A stretch of 39,142 bases of DNA from NCBI GenBank assembly GCA_023391425.1, contig JAEWAX010000153.1, positions 1-39,142 of the forward strand, given 5' to 3'. Positions 7,574-13,759 of this stretch are shown piece by piece. Position 1 is the first letter of the stretch. The number at the start of each line of letters is the position of its first letter. A program made the translations under genes and the position numbers. This DNA is from Bacillota bacterium (lineage in GTDB: Bacteria; Bacillota; Clostridia; Acetivibrionales; DSM-1351). The notes beneath the pieces were generated by a model, which saw nothing but the letters and a program-made list of their open reading frames with translations, was not told the origin of the DNA and did no database searches.

Positions 7574-8152
7574 ATGAGGTATAGTACTGAGGAAGTTTGG
7601 GAAGAGTTTAGCTCAGTAATTCTTACTTTTATAAGAAGACGGGTTTCAAACCCATCCCATATAGATGATATACTGCAGGATGTTTTTACGAAAATCCATC
7701 AAAATATCGATACATTAGAAAACAGTGTAAAAATCCGTAGTTGGATTTTCCAAATTGCACGTAATACTATTATTGATTATTATAGAAAACAAAAAACAAA
7801 GACAGAAGACATTGATACCCTACTTTTAGAAGATAAAGATACTGTTTTGGGAATTGACGAGATAGCATTACAAACTCCAGCTCAGGAGATTGCTATGGGA
7901 TTAAAAGGTATGATTGAAACGTTGCCTGAGAAATATGCCCAAGCACTTATGCTAGTTGAATTTGAAGGACTATCACAAGTAGAGTTGTCTCAAAAATTAG
8001 GGATTTCCGTATCGGGTGCAAAGTCACGTGTACAGCGCGGAAGGCAATTGTTGAAAGACAGTCTAATGAAGTGCTGCCATTTTGAGTTTGATCGATTCGG
8101 AACAATAATTGATTTCCATCCAATTTGCTGTTGTTGTTGCCATTGCCATTAA
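7574..8152 (+). CDS. sigZ: ECF RNA polymerase sigma factor, SigZ type, Cys-rich tail
   Basis: This 192-residue sigma-70 family factor has region 2 (VSNPSHIDDILQDVFTKIHQ through RSWIFQIARNTIIDYYRKQK) and region 4 (LPEKYAQALMLVEFEGLSQV through SGAKSRVQRGRQLLK). Unlike ordinary ECF factors it continues with a tail, KCCHFEFDRFGTIIDFHPIC, and ends in CCCCHCH. The CCxFEFDxxGxIIDFHP tail is the mark of the SigZ group of Bacillus and clostridia. The tail has eight cysteines with three histidines and looks like a metal- or thiol-binding switch, which would explain why no anti-sigma gene follows. The gene starts at ATG 7574 after AAAGGAC. Downstream are a permease and a Cys-rich protein with similar CxC motifs. 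Confidence 0.88.
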   Translation: MRYSTEEVWEEFSSVILTFIRRRVSNPSHIDDILQDVFTKIHQNIDTLENSVKIRSWIFQIARNTIIDYYRKQKTKTEDIDTLLLEDKDTVLGIDEIALQTPAQEIAMGLKGMIETLPEKYAQALMLVEFEGLSQVELSQKLGISVSGAKSRVQRGRQLLKDSLMKCCHFEFDRFGTIIDFHPICCCCCHCH

Positions 8153-8176
8153 AAATTATCTAATTTGTTTATATTT

Positions 8177-8212
8177 TGAGTCTTTTCTATTTATCCATCG
8201 TCTTAATATATG
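8177..8212 (+). promoter_or_regulatory. Candidate SigZ-type ECF promoter before the permease
   Basis: TGAGTC at 8177-8182, a 16-base spacer and CGTCTT at 8199-8204 lie within a block whose last 16 bases (ATCGTCTTAATATATG, 8197-8212) recur exactly before the GH5 gene. CGTC-like -10 boxes are usual for ECF sigma factors. The block ends 34 bases before the permease start codon. Assignment to SigZ is inferred from the neighbouring gene. Confidence 0.55.
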
Positions 8213-8246
8213 AAAAATAAATCATTAATTAGGAGATGGATAAAAT

Positions 8247-9392
8247 ATGGAAGAATTTATGAAATTTTTACCTGGACTATTGGCTGATACGATAACAGCA
8301 GTTTTCACAAGTTTAAATCACAATTGGATTCCTTTGAGCTTGGCTATACTTACTGCTACACTTATGAAAGTATATGTTAATGCAGAAAAACTTAAAGAAT
8401 CATTACTCAAGAAACCAAAAGTTTCAATTTTAGCAAGTGTTGCTTTTGGAGCATTTACACCTCTATGTGCCTGCGGTACAATGGCAGTAGTTTTGGGGCT
8501 GCTTACCACAGCTTTGCCATGGGGGCCAGTTATGGCCTTTCTCACCTCTTCACCACTAATGAGTCCCGATACTTTCATAATGATTGCCGGTGTACTTAAT
8601 TTCAAATTTGCCATTGCACTAACAGTAGCATCACTTGTTATTGGGTTAGTTTCTGGTGGTTTAACACATTTAATTGAGAAAAATACAAATTTTTTGAAAA
8701 ATCAACTAAGATTAACTGGTAAGGATAAAGCTAAGACATGCAGTTGCAGTGATACACCTGTAGCAACTGAACAAATCAGTTCGGGTTGTGGTTGCAACTC
8801 TACAGCTACACCTCAAAAGCAAGCAACCTCATATGCTCAAGCATGCGCTTGCAGTGCTCCAACTTCTGCACCTGAGCAAATCAGCTCAAAGGTTGAAACA
8901 TGTGGCTGTGCTGCACCGAAGAGTAGTAACCAAACATCATCAAAAAACACGAATTCTTTACTAAAAAAGATTAGACTTAAGGAATTAGGAGATGCCTTTA
9001 TAAGTGTAGGCTTAAAGCAAATACTTCTGTTCTTCACTATCTTTACAGCAGTTGGGTTCTTTATCCAATCCTTTGTACCTACGTCATTAATTATGTCTCT
9101 ATTCAGTGGCGATAGTATTTTATCAGTTCCTTTGGCAGCTTTGATAGGGTTTCCTCTGTATGTTAGTGGTGAAGGTGCAATCCCTCTCATTAAAGCATTA
9201 ATAGATGGCGGTGCAGGTGAAGGTGCAATGATGGCGTTCATGATAACAGGACCAGCAACTAGTGCCTGGGTTATTGCTGGAATAACTGCTTTTATGAAAA
9301 AAAGAGTTATTGGACTATATATTGCTTTCGTATTAGTAGGTGGAATTTTAATAGGATACCTATATCAATTGTTAATTGCAATGGGGCTATAA
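8247..9392 (+). CDS. Metal/metalloid-type permease (ArsP/DUF318 family) with CxC-rich loop
   Basis: This 381-residue inner-membrane protein has two blocks of about four helices joined by a long hydrophilic loop. The first block carries PLCACG at residues 72-77 and SSPLMSPDTF at 101-110, the second GFPLYVSGEGAIPL at 301-314 and ITGPATS at 333-339. These are hallmarks of the permease family that includes ArsP (organoarsenical efflux) and YraQ/SO_0444-type copper or zinc exporters. The loop (about 160-235) holds four CxC pairs: CSC 165-167, CGC 181-183, CAC 200-202, CGC 219-221. These probably bind thiophilic metal or metalloid. ATG 8247 follows TTAGGAGATGG. Two ArsA-type ATPases lie upstream, but not adjacent. 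The true substrate is open. Confidence 0.88.
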   Translation: MEEFMKFLPGLLADTITAVFTSLNHNWIPLSLAILTATLMKVYVNAEKLKESLLKKPKVSILASVAFGAFTPLCACGTMAVVLGLLTTALPWGPVMAFLTSSPLMSPDTFIMIAGVLNFKFAIALTVASLVIGLVSGGLTHLIEKNTNFLKNQLRLTGKDKAKTCSCSDTPVATEQISSGCGCNSTATPQKQATSYAQACACSAPTSAPEQISSKVETCGCAAPKSSNQTSSKNTNSLLKKIRLKELGDAFISVGLKQILLFFTIFTAVGFFIQSFVPTSLIMSLFSGDSILSVPLAALIGFPLYVSGEGAIPLIKALIDGGAGEGAMMAFMITGPATSAWVIAGITAFMKKRVIGLYIAFVLVGGILIGYLYQLLIAMGL

Positions 9393-9503
9393 AATGCAAT
9401 CTGAAAAGAGTTCTTGGCTTCAGGAGGAGTTCTTACCCCATCTGAAGCTCATACATCGGATAAAGCGTTATTTTATAAGAATTTTTAAAAATAAACTTGA
9501 ATT

Positions 9504-9539
9504 TGCGTCTTTATTGATATTGTATCGTCTTAATATATG
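9504..9539 (+). promoter_or_regulatory. Candidate SigZ-type ECF promoter before GH5
   Basis: TGCGTC at 9504-9509, a 16-base spacer and CGTCTT at 9526-9531 repeat the layout seen before the permease; ATCGTCTTAATATATG (9524-9539) is identical at all 16 positions. The block ends 18 bases before the GH5 start codon, so the expected leader is short and contains only the AAAAGGGG ribosome site. Confidence 0.55.
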
Positions 9540-9557
9540 TAAAAGGGGAAATAACTT

Positions 9558-10916
9558 ATGAAGAGTGGATTTATCCAAGTAGAAAATGGGGACTTTAAGC
9601 TAAATGGCGAGAAGATAATGCTGAGAGGTTTCGTAGTTGGAACATGGATGATGATTGAAAGTTTCATGCTAAGGATGCCGGGTACTGAGAAGAGAATTCG
9701 TCAGACTTATGCTGAAGTATATGGCAAAGAAAATGAGGAAAGCTTTTTTGATGATTTCTTGAACTATTTCATTAACGAAGAAGATTTCAGACTCTTAAAA
9801 AGTATGGGAATAAACGTATTAAGACTTCCATTTGGTTACAGGCATTTCGAAAATGACCAGGTGCCAGGTATGTATATCCAGAAAGGCTTCAAACATTTAG
9901 ACCGTGTACTTGAGCTTTGCCGTAAATATGAGATTTATGCAATTCTGGATATGCATTCTTCTCCTGGTGGCCAAAATCCAGATTCGCATGGCGGAAGTGA
10001 TGCAGGCGTAAGTGAATTCTGGGAAGATGCTCTGGCAAGGGAAAGAATTATCAAACTTTGGGGGTATATTGCCAATAAATATAAAGATGATACTATCATT
10101 GCCGGCTATGATATTCTCAATGAACCTAGTTTTGTTTCTAATAGAACTGCTTTTAACGGTTTTTATAATAAAGTAATCAAGGAAATAAGGGATGTAGATA
10201 ATAACCATATTATATTCCTTGAAGGAGATGACTGGGCTAAGGACTTTAGTATCTTTGATAACCTTGGTGGATATCAACAGGCGATTTCGTTTCATTTTTA
10301 TCCTGGACAGCATGTATATATGTCTGAAAAATCAGAAGTGAGAAAAGCACAATTAGAAGAGAAAATATCATATTTTACGCAGTTGAGAGAAAGAACAGGT
10401 ATGGCACTTTGGGTAGGAGAAACAGGTGGGCATTTTCCAAAAGACAAATTAATCGAAGGTACAAAGCTAGTCAAGGATTGTCTTGATATATTTGAAAAAC
10501 ACAGTATTTCATGGACTCTATTTACATATAAAGATGCGGGAGCAATGGGATTGGTTTATCCAAAAGAGGATACAAAGTGGATGTCCATGGCAGATGATTT
10601 CAGGCATCAATGGCAGTTAAAAGTACGTAGCAACAAAACAATTGAAAAAGAGATATTTGAGTTGGTGGAAAATAAGTTTTCATTTACTATTAGTGAAAAA
10701 TTAAAAGAACCTCTTGGCTTCAGAATAAATGCTTTTCTACACGAACTGTATATACATATGCTAGTAAAACCTAAATTACAGTCTATTCCATGGGAGGAAA
10801 TGAAAGAGTATCCTAAGTCTTTCTTGTTGGAAAATTGTGAGGGTTTGGAGGAACTTGCCGAATTAGTTGAGTCATACACCATTCAAGCAGCTTCAGAAAG
10901 TCCAGATGCAAAGTAA
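9558..10916 (+). CDS. Glycoside hydrolase family 5, cytoplasmic beta-glucanase type
   Basis: This 452-residue protein has a GH5 (cellulase clan A) barrel: LRLPFGYRHF near residues 88-97, ILDMHSSPGGQNPDSHGG near 129-146, the acid/base glutamate in ILNEP (E189), SFHFYPGQH near 244-252 and the nucleophile in WVGETGG (E288). The closest pattern is the endo-glucanase or exo-1,3-beta-glucanase group. There is no signal peptide or carbohydrate-binding module, so it should act inside the cell on imported oligosaccharides or glycoconjugates, not on fibre. The last 100 or so residues are an unassigned helical extension. ATG 9558 follows AAAAGGGG. It is the first gene behind a candidate SigZ promoter and precedes the Cys-rich protein and a GH1 enzyme. 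Confidence 0.88.
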   Translation: MKSGFIQVENGDFKLNGEKIMLRGFVVGTWMMIESFMLRMPGTEKRIRQTYAEVYGKENEESFFDDFLNYFINEEDFRLLKSMGINVLRLPFGYRHFENDQVPGMYIQKGFKHLDRVLELCRKYEIYAILDMHSSPGGQNPDSHGGSDAGVSEFWEDALARERIIKLWGYIANKYKDDTIIAGYDILNEPSFVSNRTAFNGFYNKVIKEIRDVDNNHIIFLEGDDWAKDFSIFDNLGGYQQAISFHFYPGQHVYMSEKSEVRKAQLEEKISYFTQLRERTGMALWVGETGGHFPKDKLIEGTKLVKDCLDIFEKHSISWTLFTYKDAGAMGLVYPKEDTKWMSMADDFRHQWQLKVRSNKTIEKEIFELVENKFSFTISEKLKEPLGFRINAFLHELYIHMLVKPKLQSIPWEEMKEYPKSFLLENCEGLEELAELVESYTIQAASESPDAK

Positions 10917-11033
10917 TTTTAAATGTTGTAATAAAAATAAAAGTAAGTAAATCAACAAATAACTATGTTGTTGAAATCTGAATATTATCTTGCCTAATAC
11001 AAGTAATATAAAAAATTTTAAGGAGGGTTCATT

Positions 11034-11333
11034 ATGTTTCAATTTAAAAAAGCGGTTGCAGGTGTAGCAAAAGAAGAATTTGAGTGTGAGTGCTGTGGTA
11101 CGATGGATGGTCAGGCTCCAACAGGGTGTGGATGTGGGGCACCAACAAATGCCCAGGTTCCAACAGGATGTGGATGTGGGGCACCAACAAATAGTCAGGC
11201 TTCAGCTGGATGCGGATGTGGCTCAATACCAGCAGGCATCACCTCTAGTTGTGACTCTTGCGGTACACCAAATGAAAATGCTAAGACTGCAACAGATTCT
11301 ACTTGTAAAAGCTCATGCTCAGGAGATAAGTAA
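11034..11333 (+). CDS. Small Cys-rich protein with GCGCG repeats
   Basis: This 99-residue protein is not a family I can name. A short charged head (MFQFKKAVAGVAKEEF) is followed by CECC, then three tandem 14-residue units containing GCGCG (residues 28-41, 42-55, 56-69), then CDSC and CKSSC. In all there are 13 cysteines and no tryptophan, with no signal peptide or membrane helix. The CxC spacing is metallothionein-like and matches the CxC pairs in the nearby permease loop, so a metal or metalloid store or chaperone is the simplest guess; a modified peptide precursor is a less likely alternative. ATG 11034 has a strong AAGGAGGG site 7 bases before it. It lies between the GH5 and GH1 genes on the same strand. 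Confidence 0.82.
   Translation: MFQFKKAVAGVAKEEFECECCGTMDGQAPTGCGCGAPTNAQVPTGCGCGAPTNSQASAGCGCGSIPAGITSSCDSCGTPNENAKTATDSTCKSSCSGDK
11115..11240 (+). repeat. Three tandem 42-base repeats inside the Cys-rich gene
   Basis: Units at 11115-11156, 11157-11198 and 11199-11240 encode 14 residues each around GCGCG. Units 1 and 2 are nearly identical at DNA level (APTGCGCGAPTNAQ and VPTGCGCGAPTNSQ), while unit 3 has diverged (ASAGCGCGSIPAGI). The unit length is a multiple of three, so copy number could change without frameshift. Confidence 0.85.
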
Positions 11334-11404
11334 GAAGAACACAATGTAATGGGGTGTTGCAAGCTAATACGTAGAGATTTTTGATTTTAAGGGAGAGTTG
11401 TGAT

Positions 11405-12754
11405 ATGTCTAGATTAGTTTTTCCTGAGGGGTTTATATGGGGGACAGCTACAGCTGCTTATCAAATTGAGGGTGGCTATAACGAGGATGGTAAAGGTGAG
11501 TCAATTTGGGACCGCTATACACATACACCTGGAATGATACTCAACAATGATACTGGTGATATTGCATGTGATCATTATCACCTTTTTGAAAATGACGTAA
11601 GGCTTCTTAAAGAATTAGGTGTTAAATCGTATAGGTTTTCCATTGCTTGGACGCGTATATTTCCTGACGGAAAGGGAAAACCGAATAAAAAAGGTATGGA
11701 TTTTTACAAGAAACTAGTCAAATTATTGGTTGATAATGGGATAAAGCCTACAGTCACTCTTTATCACTGGGATTTGCCGCAGAAGCTACAGGATATTGGT
11801 GGATGGGCAAATAGAGAAGTGGTGGAGTTGTATGAACAATATGCACGATATGTAATCAAGGAACTAGGAGATATGGTGGCATTTTGGATAACCTTCAATG
11901 AGCCTTGGGTAACCTCCTTTATTGGATATTGGTACGGAGGACATCCACCAGCTATTACAGACCTTTCACTTGCCTTGCAGGCTGCACATAACATTATGCT
12001 AGCACATGGCAGGGTTGTCCGTGCATTTAGGGAAATGGGGATGAAAGGAGAAATAGGTATTTCACTTAATCTCAATCCGGTCTATCCTGCATCTGAGGAT
12101 ATAAAAGATTCTATTGCAGCTAAGAGGTATAGTGATTTTCAAAATGGTTGGTTCCTTGACCCAATTTTGAAGGGAGAATATCCCTCTGAGCTTTTAGAAT
12201 TATTTTCGAATATAGCGACACTTCCTAGCATTAATAGCGATGATATGGACATAATACATACACCTATTGACTTCCTAGGTGTTAACAACTACTCGTTTAG
12301 TTCTATAGTATACGATTCTGAAAAGATTCCATTTGAATTAACCTTTGCCGAGACAGGAAAAGCCAAGACAGATACAGGTTGGGAAATCTACCCTGAAGGC
12401 ATTTATGACCTTTTATTATATTTACACAAGGAATACAATGGGATAAAAATGCTAATTACTGAAAACGGTGCTGCCTTCAAAGATAGTATAGACGAGGATG
12501 GAAAGGTGAATGACGATGATCGTCTCAATTACCTGAATAGTCACATTTCTCAGGTTCACCAAGCAATAGAGGACGGTGCCAATTTAGCAGGTTATTATTT
12601 ATGGTCTTTTATAGACAATTTTGAGTGGAAAGTGGGATATTCCAAAAGATTCGGAGTGGTTTACGTTGATTATGAAACTCAGAAGCGAACTATAAAGAAG
12701 AGTGGTTATTGGTACAAGAAGGTCATTGAAAATAATGGAATTATTGGTAGCTAG
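11405..12754 (+). CDS. bglA: GH1 beta-glucosidase
   Basis: This 449-residue cytoplasmic enzyme has the GH1 N-terminal signature FIWGTATAAYQIEGG, the acid/base glutamate in TFNEPW (E166) and the nucleophile in LITENGA (E353), with the YHWDLPQ and WSFIDNFEW sugar-binding segments. The length is that of clostridial BglA proteins; expected substrates are cellobiose and other short beta-glucosides. A missing phospho-sugar signature cannot be judged by eye, so 6-phospho-beta-glucosidase is a lesser alternative. I chose ATG 11405, which follows AAGGGAGAG, over the upstream TTG at 11381. It follows the Cys-rich gene by 71 bases and precedes a strong terminator, so it is probably the last gene of the GH5 transcript. 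Confidence 0.93.
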   Translation: MSRLVFPEGFIWGTATAAYQIEGGYNEDGKGESIWDRYTHTPGMILNNDTGDIACDHYHLFENDVRLLKELGVKSYRFSIAWTRIFPDGKGKPNKKGMDFYKKLVKLLVDNGIKPTVTLYHWDLPQKLQDIGGWANREVVELYEQYARYVIKELGDMVAFWITFNEPWVTSFIGYWYGGHPPAITDLSLALQAAHNIMLAHGRVVRAFREMGMKGEIGISLNLNPVYPASEDIKDSIAAKRYSDFQNGWFLDPILKGEYPSELLELFSNIATLPSINSDDMDIIHTPIDFLGVNNYSFSSIVYDSEKIPFELTFAETGKAKTDTGWEIYPEGIYDLLLYLHKEYNGIKMLITENGAAFKDSIDEDGKVNDDDRLNYLNSHISQVHQAIEDGANLAGYYLWSFIDNFEWKVGYSKRFGVVYVDYETQKRTIKKSGYWYKKVIENNGIIGS

Positions 12755-12826
12755 AGAAAAATAGTTTACTGTTTGAATTACATTTGTTTTCTTTAACAAT
12801 ATTATATTAAATAAAAGAAATTAGTG

Positions 12827-12880
12827 AAAAGCAGATAGCATTAACCAGTAGAAATACTGATAAATGCTATCTGCTTTTTT
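12827..12880 (+). terminator. Strong intrinsic terminator after bglA
   Basis: AAAAGCAGATAGCATT (12827-12842) pairs with AATGCTATCTGCTTTT (12863-12878), with an inner CAGTA-GAAA-TACTG hairpin at 12846-12859 and six T at 12875-12880. The A and T runs on both sides suggest it can work in both directions. It closes the SigZ-associated gene group. It lies in the 311-base gap before the TetR gene. Confidence 0.9.
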
Positions 12881-12994
12881 GTAAATAAATTTATATAAAA
12901 TTTTACTATTAAAATCACAAAAAATTATTATATTCGACAAGGAAAAACATATTTTTAATAAAAAATAACTATTTTCGCTAAAATAAATAATTTA

Positions 12995-13050
12995 TTGACA
13001 CGATTAGACAATACATGCATAATATTCTTATAGTAGTAATCACTTACTAC
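12995..13050 (+). promoter_or_regulatory. tetR promoter and palindromic operator
   Basis: TTGACA at 12995-13000, a 17-base spacer and CATAAT at 13018-13023 make a good sigma-A promoter. Ten bases on, GTAGTAATCACTTACTAC (13033-13050) has perfect 7-base arms around TCAC, at or just after the expected start site. Its form is like many TetR-family operators, which points to autorepression by the downstream gene. The upstream part of this gap is A/T-rich and shows no other gene. Confidence 0.7.
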
Positions 13051-13065
13051 GCAAGGAGGGATTAA

Positions 13066-13656
13066 ATGGAACTATCAATTTTAGATAGAAAAGATAGTCT
13101 GATACATACTGCGATTGAGGTGCTAAATGATCATGGCATACGGGGGCTATCTACAAGAGAAATTGCAAAAAGAGAAGGTGTATCTGAAGCTACTTTATTC
13201 AGGTATTATAAAACAAAGAATGATTTACTCCTTGCGATGCTAGACTTTGAATCAAAATATGATTCAGATATTATGAAATCGGTTAAAGTAAAAAAAATTA
13301 ACCCTAGAGCTGCTATTATATACTTTATGAATTCTTTTGCTGAATATTATGAAAATTATCCTGCGATAACCGCAATTTCACAAGCTTATGATGTATTGGC
13401 CAGTGAACCTTTGTTAGCTGATAAAATAAAAAAATCATTTTCCACTAGAATAGGGTTTTTACACGGACTTCTTCTGGAAGCACAAAGGGCAGGCGAAATA
13501 AACAAAAATGTCGATTGCGAAAAGATATCATTTTTAATTTGGGGTTCATTTATGTCAATATGTCTTAATTGGAGGTTTAATAAATTCAACTTCAAGTTAA
13601 AGGAATATACTCTTTCTACACTAGATATGACCCTGGGTGCATTTGAAATAAAATAA
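13066..13656 (+). CDS. TetR/AcrR-family transcriptional regulator
   Basis: This 196-residue repressor has an N-terminal TetR helix-turn-helix (AIEVLNDHGIRGLSTREIAKREGVSEATLFRYYKTKNDLL, roughly residues 18-56). The all-helical C-terminal region would hold the ligand pocket and dimer face. Its start at 13066 follows AAGGAGGG. The promoter contains an 18-base palindrome, so it probably controls itself. It is followed, on the same strand, by the chemotaxis genes, 103 bases away; whether it controls them is not shown by the sequence, as no second copy of the palindrome was seen there. The ligand is unknown. Confidence 0.92.
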   Translation: MELSILDRKDSLIHTAIEVLNDHGIRGLSTREIAKREGVSEATLFRYYKTKNDLLLAMLDFESKYDSDIMKSVKVKKINPRAAIIYFMNSFAEYYENYPAITAISQAYDVLASEPLLADKIKKSFSTRIGFLHGLLLEAQRAGEINKNVDCEKISFLIWGSFMSICLNWRFNKFNFKLKEYTLSTLDMTLGAFEIK

Positions 13657-13759
13657 GAACTCTGTTACTTAAGAAGTGTTAATTTTATAATGCAGCATGC
13701 TATAAATTTTAAAACATCGTAGCAATGTTATTTAATAAGAACGCTAAGGGGGTATGCTT

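Noticed and set aside
8837..9241. Long minus-strand frame opposite the permease
   Set aside because: It is a shadow of the permease gene; the plus strand shows clear family motifs and a ribosome site.
4688..9392. Classical arsenic resistance operon
   Set aside because: There is no arsR, arsB/acr3, arsC or arsD, and the ATPases lack the evident arsenite-binding cysteine set; the permease family includes ArsP but also copper and zinc exporters.
9376..9561. 61-codon frame overlapping the end of the permease gene
   Set aside because: It has no ribosome site, runs through the candidate ECF promoter of the GH5 gene and shows no domain pattern.
11034..11333. Lantibiotic or other modified-peptide precursor
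   Set aside because: Many Cys and Thr residues are present, but no LanM, LanBC, radical-SAM or YcaO enzyme is nearby; the CxC repeats fit metal binding better.
11044..11349. Frames on both strands over the Cys-rich gene that give repeated HIHTLLEPD- or VDVGHQQ-type text
   Set aside because: The regularity is only the 42-base repeat read in wrong frames; the GCGCG frame has the strong ribosome site and correct start.
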